NCBI GenBank assembly: GCA_934045905.1
Contig: OW203762.1
Span: 27,002,345-27,066,344 of the forward strand
Direction of reading: 5' to 3'
Source of the DNA: Leuctra nigra
Lineage: Eukaryota > Arthropoda > Insecta > Plecoptera > Leuctridae
DNA length: 64,000 nt
Positions within the stretch are counted from its first letter, which is position 1, and every line of letters begins with the position of its first letter. Of this stretch, positions 12,093 through 26,400 are shown piece after piece. The notes under the pieces were generated by a model that saw only the letters and a program-made list of their open reading frames with translations, made no database searches and was not told the DNA's origin. The position numbers and the translations under genes were made by a program.

Positions 12093-15000
12093 TCATTCAC
12101 CTGACAATCTAACGTCTATTTCAGGTCCAGCTTCAATAATATTATCTTCATCATAACCGATGTACTGACGAATCCAGGTGCTGTATTCACTGACTCGCGT
12201 GTAGACACCGGGCTTGTTGTCGCAGCCATTGCCAGTCGTGACGACACCAGCCAGTAGGCCGTCAACCACCAGCGGGCCCCCAGCCACTCCCTGTACAATA
12301 CAAATACAGTGGTGACGACACCAGCCAGTAGGCCGTCAACCACCAGCGGGCCCCCAGCCGGGCCCCCGGGCCCCCAGTGTATACAATTTACAGCTACTAA
12401 TATACAATAAGATGTATTTATCGATTTTAATTTTTATATTTTGTTAGAGTTTACATGGTTCATATAGATTTTTTCTTCGATTTTGGGTAGTTTTTTTTTT
12501 ACAAGTTTTTGTTTTTGTACAATACAATATACAGCTACTACAATAAAACTTATCATGTAAACATCTTACACCTACTTATGCAACATTTTAATTCTCTCAA
12601 TTTGCTCCAACGGCCGAGCGCTATTATCACATTAACTTATTATTTCACTGGAAGAGTTTGGTTATTTTGAATTGATTTTATAGTCATTGAACATGCAGTT
12701 ACTGTAGACTCACGTGACAGGTTTGTTGATCGGGAGTGACCGCACAGACCATCTTGTCAGTGATGTCACTGGCTTGTGAATACTTCTGCTGACACTCGTT
12801 GTTGCTGATGACAGGCAGTGTGACAGTCTTCAGAGGGTTCCTGGGACCTGCGTTCTTCTATAAAACAACAAGCTCGGTATTAATCTGGTCCACACGTTGG
12901 GCGCCAATTTGTAGCTGAAATCAGTTAACTTACGTTGCTCCAGCCGCTGATGTTCCCATAGTACTGATTGTTGCCGTAATCTTGGGTTGGTGAAAGTCTC
13001 AATTTACCAACGTTGTTTCCCAATGTAAATGGCTGCTTCACCTGTAGGTAGGACAAAATAGGACTACGTATAACGTATAGAGAGGTTTGCAGAGAGACTA
13101 AAGTATTCTATCTTATGATTCATCACATAATATGCTTCGTATAATTAATTTAGTATTTTTACAAATCATGGCTGTTAATGGTATTCAAAAAAATGTATCT
13201 CTTATTATTTGAATTTGAACATCTTTGACAAATTATTTCAAACCCAATATTTTGAATCCGACTATATCTTTTCATTCACAAAAATGTGATGGTTCATGAG
13301 GTAGTAGCTTTTTATTTTTATGATCACGTGATTTTAAAGTTAAAAATACTAGAAACTTATTGAAATTTCTGTTTGGATAAAATTTCATGCAATATTATTT
13401 TCAAACCGCCAGCTTTTCTGGTTTACCAAAAGAATGTCAAAAAAGGAGTAGCGAGCGGCATGGCATACGTTGTTATTGTACTTTTTTAGTTTCGCTTGTT
13501 ACAATGTAATTCGCGATTGGTGTTCATCATGTGGCATCAATGCGGTTATAAAAACAGTTTTAATGAAACATATTATAGAAAAACCGCCCAGTAACGTCAT
13601 TTGTGGTTTACAAGCGAACGAAGATGAATGACGTGAGACTATTGGACATTTTTGAAAGGCATTCCTTACAGATGAAGCTTATCACAAGTTCACAACACTG
13701 TTTTGAAAAAATAGATATTTTAATCATTTGATTATGTTCAGTGTAGCATGTTTAAGTTATGTTGTTAACATTTAAAGACAGTTTTTGGTGTAAAAAATAC
13801 ATGTAGTGTACATGTACAGTACGTGTACAATACATGAACAGTGTAGTGAAATGTCTTACCTTCACCAAGCACAAGTTATTCGGGATTGTAGAAGGATATA
13901 ACTGATACCCTTCTGCGAGAACAATAGTTTCAACATCATGTTGGGTTCCTCCTGAATTAAAATTCGTGCTGCCTGATCGTATCTTCACTGTATCTAGTAC
14001 ATAAGCTCTGCCACAAGATCTGACGCAACAGCGGGCGGATGTGATCGCCCAGTCTTCATGAAGCACGGCTGCCTCGCAGTACTTATCTTCATACGCCATG
14101 CGCATTGACACCTAATATACAAGTAAGTCACTTCAGAGTTACACATTGTGAATGGATTATCAAAGCAGGTCACAATAATGACCCGCCTGCTGTGTCGCAA
14201 TGAAATGATTTTATTCTGTTTGTAGTTTTGTTGATTTTTGTAATAATGAATGTTAATGGATTTTGTGTTTTTGACGTGACTAATGTTATGTATATATAAC
14301 CAATCTGGTCAAATAAATAAATAAATAATTGAGGTGGTGGAGAAAAATACATGTTCAGTGCCAAACCAATGTTCTGAGATGCAAAATGATACTCCTCTTC
14401 TTTATCATTGATTCTTATGCTTAAGCAATAGTATAGGTGCAGTACCCTAGTTACTACGGTAGCATACATCAATATTGTTTATTTTGTTGGTGGATAAGCA
14501 ATTTTTAAGAAGTTTAACCGTACTTGTACAGTTGTGAAAGAAATATATTAAAAAGTAAGACAGAAGTGGTATGAAATAAAATAAGGGCTGATCTTTGTAC
14601 CTCTTGTTAAAGTTAGCTACAGGATAAAGTTCATGATAGCGATAGCAAACGCCTTGTACTTCTTGCTAGTGTTACCTAGAGGATGAAATCAATGTAAACT
14701 TAGGTGCAAGCTAACTTTATCCGAAAAAACCGGCCATAAGGAAATTAAATCAAGAAAGTTAAATACTTCTTATTCCTTATTTATACTGAAAGCATCTGGC
14801 CCTCAGTTAGATTTGGTCAGTTGTGACGTCAGATGATATTGCCGTACTTTATGTACCATTTTGGAGTACTTTTGATGATACTATTTAAATCAGTCTGAAT
14901 CCTATTGCCGATATATATATTTTTTTTTAAATTGTCAATTATTTTTTCCTCCCCATCCCCTGAATTCATTTCTACAATTCATCGATAAGCAGTGAAACCT

Positions 15001-17220
15001 GAAGCCATTTGACTTCGATTTTACAAAGATGTTTAGTGACTTTTCAGTATTGCAGTTTGTATTTATGGATCATGTATAGATTGAGAACAGTATAATTATT
15101 AAAGAGCTGTGTATTTCAGTGGTAGAACTCAGATTTAGTAATTATAAAAGTTATGATAAGGTCTTTTTAAGTAACTCTTGATTTGTTACGATTGAGAACA
15201 GATTTGGTTAATACAACTTTTTTACCGAGGTTTGGCATAATTTTATTACACTGAACTAACATAATGGTAATTTTTACAATAATTTATTAGAATTCTGAAG
15301 AGAAAATTCAATTCAAAACGGGGAGTCAGAATACTTACCATGTAAGGACGGTCTGCTATTTCAGCATTTTCTTTCAAAGAATGTAGTTGAGTCAACGGAA
15401 TGGCCTGAGGCGGTTCTGAGTCTGAACCTAAAATTACAATAATTTAATTTTGGTTTTCGATTTTAGTGCTAAAATGATTTAGTATCAGCACACACTTATG
15501 AGGTATCATCATTCTCATGATAAGTGATGGTTTTCGTCATGTCCTCGTGTTGTTGCGTCATAGTTTTATTAGGGGTGCATACCGATTTATAATCAGGTCG
15601 CCCAGTTTCCCTATCCTTTTAACATTGTGACGTAACACCTGGGCGTGACCTTGAGTCGAATCGTGGTCGAATGAATGAAAATAGAGTAATCACAACGCCC
15701 GACCTCTTGAGCTTGAGTATTATGGGTACTGGTTTCAGCTAGTTTGTTGACGCGGCAAGTTTGATTTAACCCGTAAATCCTATGGTGACGTCAACGCCCA
15801 ACCAGCTTCTATTTTGGACCTCACCCTGAATACATTTATTAGTGACGTCAGGATTTAGCAAATTAACAAAATATTACAAACATTTCCAGAATTATTTAAT
15901 TTGTGTTGTTATTAAAGAGAGATGATCGAATGCTCATCCCCGAAAATACATTTTATTATTAACATTTTTTTAAAACATTTCAGCGATAGGGCACTAGCCA
16001 AACTTTTTCCCGCTATTGTGCTGCAGCGCTGCCATCGGGAGTGAGTAAGAAGTGTGAAGTAAGCTTTGAAGTAAGCTGTTCGTGCCACTCAAAATTAAAA
16101 CTCGCGAAACTTTATTTTGACAGGCGTAAGAAGATGTACTTACTGTTTAGATACATATATTTTTTACTCTAGTATAATAAAACGTGTAAAAATAAGAAGA
16201 TAGTGCAATATCTTAAGCAAATTCGATTTCAATCTGAAGCGACACCCTCTCAATTGTTTTAATAGAAAGTTACAAAATTCCATTGTGCCGTGAGTCAGTT
16301 CAAGAAAGCACTGGAAACAAAAATATTTCTGTGAGCTGTCATTATATGATCAAAATATTGTTATTACACTATCATTTCTAATAATTATCCACTCTTTCGG
16401 TAAATAACCAAATATCAACATTAATTCTTATAATATAACATGAAAATACGGAGTGTGGGGTAAGAAATACGTTGATTTGAAAAGCACAGCCTCGACGCTA
16501 GCGCCAAAGTGGCCGATCCTGTCGTCCTAGCTTGGCATCGCCCCATAGGCATTTAAATATGAAAATATTCATAAATATGTTCAGCAACTTGCAGCTTTCG
16601 AATTATATTGAGTTTTCAAATTTTATGTTTCAGAATATGAGAAAAGTTTGAACACATGAGAAATAATTTAAATTTTGATGTTCAACTTTGATAATGTCTC
16701 ACTTTTACTTTTCCCCGAATCTGTCAATCGTTCTACTAGAAAATAATATTTTTGTTCAAATCATCGATAAAAAAATTAGAACTTAATTTTAACCTTTTAA
16801 CCATAATCGCATAATATTAAGTAATATAATATTATACGTTTTTACTTGTCCTCCATACGTTAACATTGGGGAGACAATATTGTTTGATCTCAAAAACTAA
16901 TTCATGGTGTTAGTTCTTTATTGCTATATTCTGATGTCGAGTAAAATGTCTATTAGAGCCCGACAACACACGTTCAGCGCTCTCAAGGTCAAAAGATAAC
17001 CCATCTTTCTTCAGCGCCGAGCATCGAACGTCAGCGCTCCAACGAAAAGGAGCTAAAGCATGCAAAGTAAAGTTGCAGCGATTGAGGTTATGGACTGATG
17101 AGGTTATAACTTTCCCTCTTTCTTACCGAACGTTGGATTTTCTCTTGCGGACTTTATGCTTCCATCGCTATAAGATACAGCCACGAGGATGCAGAAACAA
17201 GCAGCCAGCACTCGAGACAT
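12093..17220 (-). CDS. Serine protease homologue 1, catalytically dead S1 family (294 aa)
   Basis: Six exons on the minus strand, 17220-17127, 15427-15339, 14111-13860, 13041-12934, 12857-12714 and 12290-12093, join to 294 residues with a signal peptide ([20 protein letters not shown]). The S1 (trypsin) fold is clear: RPYMVSM entry, [18 protein letters not shown] for the His57 region, NNLCLVKV for the Asp102 region, [20 protein letters not shown], and [18 protein letters not shown] for the Ser195 region, ending [17 protein letters not shown]. All three catalytic residues are replaced: His57 by Arg, Asp102 by Asn, Ser195 by Ala (Asp194 is Val). No IVGG activation site precedes the fold. It should therefore be a non-catalytic secreted homologue, a class that in insects includes clip-type cofactors and many of unknown role. 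Exon 6 has a partial tandem copy upstream at 12309-12360. It is one arm of a head-to-head pair with the gene at 20403-30445. Confidence 0.9.
12309..12360 (-). pseudogene. Partial tandem copy of exon 6 of protease homologue 1
   Basis: Repeats the start of exon 6 with a 74-bp period (ACGACACCAGCC at 12241 recurs at 12315). The copy is cut short by GC-rich GGGCCCCC runs and lacks an intact acceptor. The same 74-bp duplication occurs in the sister gene at 30180. Confidence 0.8.
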
Positions 17221-17589
17221 GATGATGAAGAATGGCGATAGAGAGTTTGCAATACTGACCAACACTTTGACCTCATGCTGATTAGAAAGATGCAATGACG
17301 AGCAGAACGGGGAAAACATGTGCATAAATCATTTGATGACGTGATACATTGTAAAATAACAGAGATTTGTTTATATGTCAAGGTGTTATTGTAAGAGTTT
17401 TCCTTATTAATCCCAATTTACATGGTGGCACGTTTTTGTGTCACACTTCTTGATAGAAATTACTAATGATATAAAAGTTAAGCTGAAATGTGAATGTGAC
17501 ACAGTAGTTATCTAAATTGTAATGTGTAACTTGAGCTTTACATCAATTTTCATTGTACCAATTGTTATGTAGTTAGTGATAGGGATGAA

Positions 17590-17960
17590 AATTTGTAAAA
17601 TAACTGAAACGGTAATCTTAATGACCGTGCAAAATTTGAACTTGATCTGACCATTTTGATTTTCGATTAATAAAATTTTAACCAATTGGAGGATATGTAT
17701 GAAATTTTATATCCCTAAACTATACGACGACCTCAAGAAAGGTAAGATATTCGTTGAAACGATGAGAACTAATGTTCATTTTTGAACCAATCAGAGGGCA
17801 GTGCTCTAAAACTAGACCGATTAAGTTAGAATGGTAATATTATGGGAGCAAACTCGATCGGGGAAAAATGTGACCTACGGCGTCGAGTCAAACACACAAA
17901 CAAAAAACAAAGAAAGTGTCTAGAAGTGCAGAAAGAAATATAGTTGTATTAAAAACGTGC
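17590..17960 (-). repeat. Degenerate Helitron-like body fragment
   Basis: Contains the internal words of the Helitron-like family seen at 21153 and 38061, such as TTTTAACCAATTGGAGGAT and AACCAATCAGAGGGCAG, but neither terminus is recognisable. Confidence 0.45.
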
Positions 17961-18797
17961 AACTTCACTATTGAAATGCGAAGCACTGAATCAAAAACAT
18001 TATTAAAACTCTCAAGGGGGATCGATGAATTCTCGCGCTTGTCTACAAAGGTTTGAAACTTTTTCAATATTCGTTCGTTATTGTATCATCCTCAATAATA
18101 TCGAAAAATTATTTGGGGTCCCCTAAATTCTGAGATATTCACAGTTCAAGTTTCACTGTTGTATACTTTAACATCGGAAGTGGTATATAAGAGGGGCAGT
18201 TTAATTGTTTTGCCTCAAATTAAGCAATTTTCCCACCTTGAAAATTTTACCAAAAACTCAAAGCGGAACCATGGCGGAACTAATTAAAAAGATATTCGTC
18301 AAATATAATTACTATTTATCTAGTATTCCCATAAGAGCAATACAAATATACTGTTCAAAGATTAAACATTGACTGCCAAAATGTATTGTATTTTATTTTC
18401 ATGACAAACATCACTACAATTATTTCAACATTAATTATTATGTCTACAAAACTTGGCAAATTTCATAATTTTAACTAATCACTAACCACTAATGTTTTAT
18501 TTCATGGTAATTCTTGCCAATTTTTTTGTACTCTACTCTGTTTATGTTAACTATTTGATATTCATGTCCTAACACATCTGGTACGAGTAGTAATTGTTCA
18601 TTGTCTAATCAAACTCCTGTACACGGCTAAAGAGCTGGCACCTAATGTAGCCCTGCAATTGCTATCCTGCCTCTGGCAGGTACCACAATAAATAAATAAT
18701 CTTTTGAATAATAATATTTGTATTGCTCTTTTGGGAATATCAGGGAAGAAGTACAAATATAAAGATGTAATACACTCGAACAAATAATAAACTAAAG

Positions 18798-18845
18798 ACC
18801 AACTGCAATGAGAAAAGAGCAAGTGCTTTTCTCATTGCAGTTGGT
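18798..18845. repeat. 20-bp stem hairpin
   Basis: ACCAACTGCAATGAGAAAAG pairs perfectly with its inverse across an 8-base loop AGCAAGTG. It lies in the spacer between the divergent protease homologues and could be a small MITE or a structured transcript element. Confidence 0.7.
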
Positions 18846-18904
18846 ATTTATTTACATCTACCTATCTGAGGTTATCAGCGAAAACCATATTTCAAATAAT
18901 AAAC

Positions 18905-19135
18905 TGTATACCTCGACAGAAAAGGATTGTGTGATAAAGATTTGATGGCATCATCCCATTAAGTCTGTGCTAATGTAATATATAAGTATAAACATGGAGT
19001 TATAAATAGTACTGGCGTACAACTCCATGATATAACTCGAGTAGGTGAGCTCTGTTTTCATTGATTGTCAAGTAACCTGTTACCTGACCAGCAGCCAATC
19101 CGTTTTGTCTAAAGTACCGCTTTTAATTGTTTTGA
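18905..19135. repeat. Family-B repeat copy
   Basis: Contains GGCATCATCCCATTAAGTC, then GTGAGCTCTGTTTTCATTGA and GACCAGCAGCCAATCCGTTT, the order seen in the reference copy at 3567-3785. The middle is interrupted by a short inverted ATGGAGTT/AACTCCAT piece. Confidence 0.6.
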
Positions 19136-20402
19136 GTGTATATAATCTTTTTAATTAGTTCAGCTTGGTTACATTTTCTTGTAGAAATTGTGTTCCTTAA
19201 TTTGCACTGTACATTCGTTTTTGTTTTTGGTAATATTCTCATTGTGGAAACATAGTTATTAGTTTTAATTGAAGAAAAACCTACGTGCCTACGTTTCTGA
19301 GATAGTTTGAGTTTTCTTTCCATGTTACCCCATGTTATGTTAAGAAAAATCGTGTCAATTTTAAGCTAAAATGAAGTTCTATTTTTTGTTCCGTTATATT
19401 TGAGCAAAAAATCTGGTAGACATACGTACATACTATCAGGGAAAAAATTTAAAACAATACCAAAGTGTGCTACTTTAATAGTTATAAACCAAATTCGAAA
19501 TGATTTTCCTATACCTCCCATGTTAAAGTTTTGTTCATTTTCAAAAGAAAACTCAATATTTAATAATAATATATTATAATTAAAAACTCAATATTGGGCG
19601 GGAGTTGCAAACTACAGGACATTTAATAAATTTCTTTTACTTCATAGTTGAACTGTTGTAAAAAATACAACATTTAAATGTTGTAATTGTAAATGTCGTA
19701 AAAATACACATTTTTACTTAATTTTGAAATTATTCGAACAAATAAGCGATACGTGATGGAGCCACTTCTGTCAGGAAACTTTTTAGATGCACTTTTTTAT
19801 TTTGAAGTTCGTGTTTCCATAGGGCTGTGATTTGTGAAAAAGGAGAAATAATTGAAGCTTAAATTTAGTTACAAGTTTACTTTTTCAGCCATATCAAACA
19901 ACTAAAGCAAATTAAATATAATTTATTTATATAAATATCCCCGTGATATCCTCCTTTATCCCCCTTATGACTAGTACCAAAGAATCCACCAGAGGTCAGT
20001 CGTGTTGGTTATTTTCTCGAATACCATTTCAAAAATAAATAAAAATGTGCTATATCGAGTGAACTGATAAAAGTGAAACTTCAACCGTTAATCTCAGAAT
20101 TTAGTTATCATTTTTAGATATTATTGAGTATGATGCAATAACGAACGAATTTTGAAAGTTTCAAAACTTTTAAGGCAAGTGCGAGAAATCATCCCCTTAA
20201 TAATATCTTTGGCAGAAGTATCTATTTCAAAATTCTATTTCACAATTTCACACAACAAATAAGGATAATTCACTCACCAAATAATTTTTTTACGAACTCC
20301 CATTCTGCTCGTTATGGCAACAATCTAATTCGCAAGAGGTCAAATAGCGGTCAGAAGCGATATGTTTTAGTTATCTAGCGCCAATGTTCATTCTTCATCA
20401 TC

Positions 20403-23400
20403 ATGTCTCGACTGCTGGCTGCTTGTTTCTGTATCCTTGTCGCTGCGTCTTGTAGCGATGGAAGCAAAACGTACTGTAAGAACAAATCTCGTTTATACAA
20501 GACAAGTCAGGATCAGGTTTCGTTATTACGTTCGCTCTAAATTTCATTTTATATAGACTTAAGTACTTCTTCTTAAGTTTGTGTTCTGCATTATTATTAA
20601 ATATGTGGTTTAATAAGAATAATATTATGTAATAACATTATGTAATTTTAATCTAACCAAATTTTAATAACGTGCCCTGCCACAAGCCAAGCTTTTTATG
20701 GTTGTACACATTACTATTGTAAAACCTCATGTACCACTTTGAAAAAATAAAATCTTTGAGATCCTTGAATCTTTGAATCTTGCAACTCGACATAGTGTGA
20801 CATCAAATCTGCATTAATATAACACATTATACATTTTTTTCACATCATACGAAATCATAGAATATTGCTATAGTCTCCGCGTTTTCGTATGACTTGAAAA
20901 CAAGAACGAGAATACGATATCAATGGAATTTTGAATTGGATGTTGTAATTTTAGTTACAGAACCGTCGCAGGCCAATGCGTTGACCCAACTTCAAGCTAA
21001 GACGGAAAATTCGGAAATCGCAGACCGTCCTTACATGGTAACTATCGTAACTCTTATCAGTACAAATTATAAACCTACAAGGAATGTGATAATAATAAAT
21101 TGACTTCATTGAAATAGATAGAATAATTTTTTCACTTCTATTTACAATTATACTAGGAAAACGCTCAGTGTAACGCGTTGATGAGCGAGCACAGAACATG
21201 CAACATCCCCATAGTAACGATACACGACACTGCACAAGACGATTTTCTCTGCAAATTTTCAATCTCCATAATACTCTGGATGAATAACAGATCCATTGTG
21301 TCGTGAAGTCTTACCTACATACTTTCTCCAGAAATCTCTTGTGACATCCCATACTAAATTCGTAAAATTACAATTAATACTTGACTGATTGGGCTTACAA
21401 TATGTAAAATTTAATATTAGTTGGTCTTGATCACCATGCATAATTTGAACTTTATGTGAACATTTTGATTGTCGACGAATCAGAAGATATTATTTAAACT
21501 TAAACCAATTAGAGGATTTGTCCTTCGTACTGCATCCGATTTTATGCGCTAGCTCAAAAATGCTTTGATTTTACTGTACATTGTGGATAGCTTGGCTGCT
21601 CTACAGGCCTTGCCTTGGAGCAGAAGCTTAAAGAAGGCAGGGATGACCATTTAGTATACATTTTTCAAGATTACGGAATAAAATGACCTTAAAATGACAA
21701 AACTTTTGAAAATAACGACAGATTAGACTGAAAATTTGCAAAAATACCTAAAATTTTGGTACCAATGACCACGCGAAGTTTTAAGTTGATCGGTCAATCT
21801 GTTCTAGTTTAAATGTCAAAAATCACATGAAAAATGGTTTTAAATTTTAACCAATAGGAGGATTTGGCTGAAACTTTTTATGATTGGGTACAATGTTGGT
21901 TGCAATGTTTTTGCTAAATTTCAAATTGATCGAAGCAACCAATCAAAAGATAATTTTTTTTAAATTTGAACCAATCACGGGAGCCCGTTCAAAAACGATC
22001 CCAGGGACCGCATAGATTACGTTAGTATGTGTACAAAATTTCAGATCGATTGCTTGAGCGGTTTGACCTGGGCTGTGACCACAAAAAAAAAAAAAAAAAA
22101 ACACACAGAGAAAGTAGGTCCGTGAACTTGGCCCCCCCCCATGAACGCACTAATTCTGAAATTCTCAATATAATTAGTGTATGGCACTGGGATTTAGTGT
22201 ACAAAGTTTCAGAATTAGTGCGTCACTACTTTTGGAGAAAATCGAAAAACCGAAAATTTGAAATGGGGGGGGCCAAGTTCACGCAGCCCCCCCCATGCGA
22301 GTAAAATGTCTGAAACTCTCAATATAATTAGTGTATGGCACTGGGATTTAGTGTACAAAGTTTCAGAATTAGTGCGTCACTACTTTCGGAGTAAATCGAA
22401 AAACAACGGCTGATTTTGGGGGGGGGGGCCAAGTTCACGCAGTCCCCCCCCATGCGAGCAAAATTTCTGAAATTCTCAATATAATTAGTGTATGGCACTG
22501 GGATTTAGTGTACCAAGTTTCAGAATTAGTGCGTCACTACTTTCGGAGTAAAACGAAAAACAATGACCGATTTTTTTGGGGTGTCAAGTTCACGCAGCCC
22601 CCCCCCATGCAAGCAAAAATTCTGAATTTCTCAATATATTTAGTGTATGGCACTGGGATTTAGTGTACCAAGTTTCAGAATTAATGCGTCACTACTTTTT
22701 GAGGAAATCGAAAAACTAAAAGTGAAAAATGGGCGGGACCAAATTAACGAAGCCCCGCCCATGCGAGCTAAAATTCTGACACTCTCCAGAAGGTTGATCC
22801 GGCACCTCCACATCTCCTGGAGCTTGATCCGGCACCTCCACATGTCCTGGAGCTTGATCCGGCACCTCCACATGTCCTGGAGGTTGATCCGGCACCTCCA
22901 CATCACCTGGAGCTTGATCCGGCACCTCCACATCTCCTGGATAGTTAGTGAACACTGGGATTAAGTGTATTAAGTTGCAGAATTAGTGCTTCACTCTACT
23001 CATGAAGAACATTAAAAAACAACAATGTTTTTTGTTTTTTGTTTTTTGTTTTTTTTGTCTGGGGCTTAACGTCGCACTGTTCTGCAGCGAGGCTAATGGC
23101 GACGGATGAATGATTATGATGATGATTGGGAGATGATGGTGAAGAGTAGGTAAGGATGGAAGGTGGGAAGGAGGCGGTCGTGGCCTATAAGTAGGGTACC
23201 TTCCCAGCATTTGCCTGTCGACTGAAGGAAAACCACGAAAAAACCCCAGTCAGGAAGGACGGCCGCGGGAATCGAACCCGGGCCTCCGGAATACAACTCG
23301 GAGCGTTATAACCACTCATAGCCAACCTGTTCCGTAATGTTTTTTGTGATTGGAGGGGGGGGGGGGCTGATACACGCAGTTCCCATCCCCCCTCGCCCTC

Positions 23401-26400
23401 TGCGGTATAAAATGCAATAATAAGAAACGTTTGGTATACACACACCTACACAGGTCAAGTAGTTGGTACAAAACTACGCTGGTCAAGCAGCATATTAAGA
23501 GGCTAGTGGAACTCAACTCCACTGGTCAAGTAGTTGATTCAGAGGTCAGTGGTACACAACTACACTGGTCAAGTAGTTGATTCATACGCTTGTGTCACAC
23601 AACTACACGGGTCAACTAGTTTACAACTACACTGGTCAAGTAGTTGATTCAGATGCGTGTGTCACACAAACACTGGTCAAGTTGTTGGAGGCGAGTGGTA
23701 CTCAACTACACTGGTCAAACTATTTGACCAGTGTAGTTGTGTACCACTGACTTCTGAATCAACTACTTGACCAGTGGAGTTGAGTTCCACTAGCCTCTTA
23801 ATATGCTGCTTGACCAGCGTAGTTTTGTACCAACTACAGTAAGCGACAGGGCAAGTTGGACCCCAGGTATAATTTCCACCCCTACTGAACCTTCCCCCAC
23901 CATGCTACCACGCGGCTGACTGCAGTCTCGGCGAACAATCAGACCTGTCAAAACAAATTGACATGGGTCGATATCCATGACCACCTCATTAGTTACAAAT
24001 ATTATTTTAATGCGTTTTTGCTCAAAATGATTTAGTTTTTGTCAGATTATTATACTGCCTTAAAATTGAATGTCATACCTCTTTTAAATTTAAAAAATGG
24101 TCAATATTTGACTAAACTACGGAAAAAGGTGTATCACTGCAAATACAGTTGGAAATTCGATTTGTCGCGGTTTATAGCCCATAATAAAGTTGCGTTTGTT
24201 TGTTTGTTTGTTTGTTTCATGAAGTTATATAAACGATCGACAAGGCAGTGAATAATTGCTAGATTGTATGACGCAACTCTAATTGCATTCATTCAATATT
24301 ATTGGACAAACATTGATTCTTCAAATCAATAGTTGTGCATGATTCATTCATTCATTCATCTTCATTCGTTGTTAAAATTTGCGACTATAATTTGAATTAT
24401 TCATGCACAACTATTGATTTGAAGAATCAATGTTTGTCCAATAATATTGAATGAATGCAATTGGAGTTGCGTCATACAATCTAGCAATTATTAACTGTCT
24501 GGTCGATCGTTTATATAACTTCATGAAACAAACAAACAAACAAACGCAACTTTATTATGGGCGACTCTCAGCTTGTATTCCGGAGGCCCGGGTTCGATTC
24601 CCGCGGCCGTCCTTCCTGACTGGGGTTTTTCGTTGTTTTCCCTCAGTCTTCAGGCAAATGCTGGGAAGGTACCCTACACTAATAGGCCACGACCACCTCC
24701 TTGCCACCTTCCATATGCACCTACTCTTCACCATCATCTCCCAATCATCATCATAATCATCCATCCGTCGCCATTAGCCTCGCTGCAGAACAGTGCGACG
24801 TTAAGCCCCAGACAAAAAAAAAAAAAATTATGGGCGACAAATCGAATTTCCAACTGTATTTGCAGTGATACACCTTTTTCCGTAGTTTAGTCAAATATTG
24901 ACCATTCTTTAAATTTAAAAGAAGTATGACATTCAATTTTAAGGCAGTATAATAATATGCCGAATACTAAATCATTTTGAGCAAAAACGCATTAAAATAA
25001 TATTTGTAACTAATGAGGTGGTTGGATATCGACCCATGTCAATTTGTTTTGACAGGTCTGATTGTTCGCCGAGACTGCAGTCAGCCAGCGTGGTAGCATG
25101 GTGGGGGAAGGTTCAGTAGGGGTGGAAATTATACCTGGGGTTCAACTTGCCCTGTCGCCGACTGTACTTGACCTGTGTAGGTGTGTGTATACCAAACGTT
25201 TCATATTATTGCATTTTATACCGCAGAGGGCGAGGGGGGATGGGAACTGCGTGTATCAGCCCCCCCCCCCCCCCTCCAATCACAAAAAACATTACGGAAC
25301 AGGTTGGCTATGAGTGGTTATAACGCTCCGAGTTGTATTCCGGAGGCCCGGGTTCGATTCCCGCGGCCGTCCTTCCTGACTGGGGTATTTTCGTGGTTTT
25401 CCTTCAGTCGACAGGCAAATGCCGGGAAAGTACCCTACTTATAGGCCACGTCCGCCTCCTTCCCACCTTCCATCCTTACCTACTCTTCACCATCATCTCC
25501 CAATCATCATCATAATCATTCATCCGTCGCCATTAGCCTCGCTGCAGAACAGTGCGACGTTAAGCCCCAGACAAAAAACAAAAAACCAAAAAACAAAAAA
25601 CATTGTTGTTTTTCAATGTTCTTCATGAGTAGAGTGAAGCACTAATTCTGCAACTTAATACACTTAATCCCAGTGTTCACTAACTATCCAGGAGATGTGG
25701 AGGTGCCGGATCAAGCTCCAGGTGATGTGGAGGTGCCGGATCAACCTCCAGGACATGTGGAGGTGCCGGATCAAGCTCCAGGACATGTGGAGGTGCCGGA
25801 TCAAGCTCCAGGAGATGTGGAGGTGCCGGATCAACCTTCTGGAGAGTGTCAGAATTTTAGCTCGCATGGGCGGGGCTTTGTGAATTTGGTCCCGCCCATT
25901 TTTCACTTTTAGTTTTTCGATTTCCTCAAAAAGTAGTGACGCACTAATTCTGAAACTTGGTACACTAAATCCCAGTGCCATACACTAAATATATTGAGAA
26001 ATTCAGAATTTTTGCTTGCATGGGGGGGGGGGGGCTGCGTGAACTTGACACCCCAAAAAAATCGGTCATTGTTTTTCGTTTTACTCCGAAAGTAGTGACG
26101 CACTAATTCTGAAACTTGGTACACTAAATCCCAGTGCCATACACTAATTATATTGAGAATTTCAGAAATTTTGCTCGCATGGGGGGGGCTGCGTGAACTT
26201 GCCCCCCCCCCCCCCCCAAATCAGCCGTTGTTTTTCGATTTACTCCGAAAGTAGTGACGCACTTATTCTGAAACTTTGTACACTAAATCCCAGTGCCATT
26301 CACTTATTATATTGAGAGTTTCAGACATTTTGCTCGCATGGGGGGGGGGGCTGCGTGAACTTGGCCCCCCCCATTTCAAATTTTCGGTTTTTCGATTTTC

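Larger units (their letters stand above)
17221..20402. other. Head-to-head spacer of the duplicated protease pair
   Basis: This 3.2-kb spacer separates the two divergent start codons and should hold both promoters. The flanks are inverted relatives: a stretch near 18010-18150 (GCGCTTGTCTACAAAGG, TTCGTTCGTTATTGTATCAT) matches in inverse around 20105-20195, and the sequence just upstream of each ATG also matches. The middle holds a degenerate Helitron-like body (17590-17960), a hairpin at 18798-18845 and a family-B repeat at 18905-19135. No extra gene is seen. Confidence 0.6.

Noticed and set aside
21259..21441. ORF shared by the two Helitron-like copies (also 38167-38388)
   Set aside because: Shared only because the copies are near-identical; short, no known motif, and absent from the other family members.
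22640..22964. Open frames over the 30-bp repeat (PDQAPG/EVPDQ-type periodic protein) on both strands
   Set aside because: The 30-bp unit is divisible by three, so several frames stay open. It lies in a foldback arm, is mirrored at 25664-25981 and has no start context or exon signals.
23251..23281. B box GGTTCGATTCC resembling a tRNA gene
   Set aside because: No cloverleaf can be completed; the body, A-rich tail and target duplications show a tRNA-derived SINE. The same holds at 24590 and 25349.
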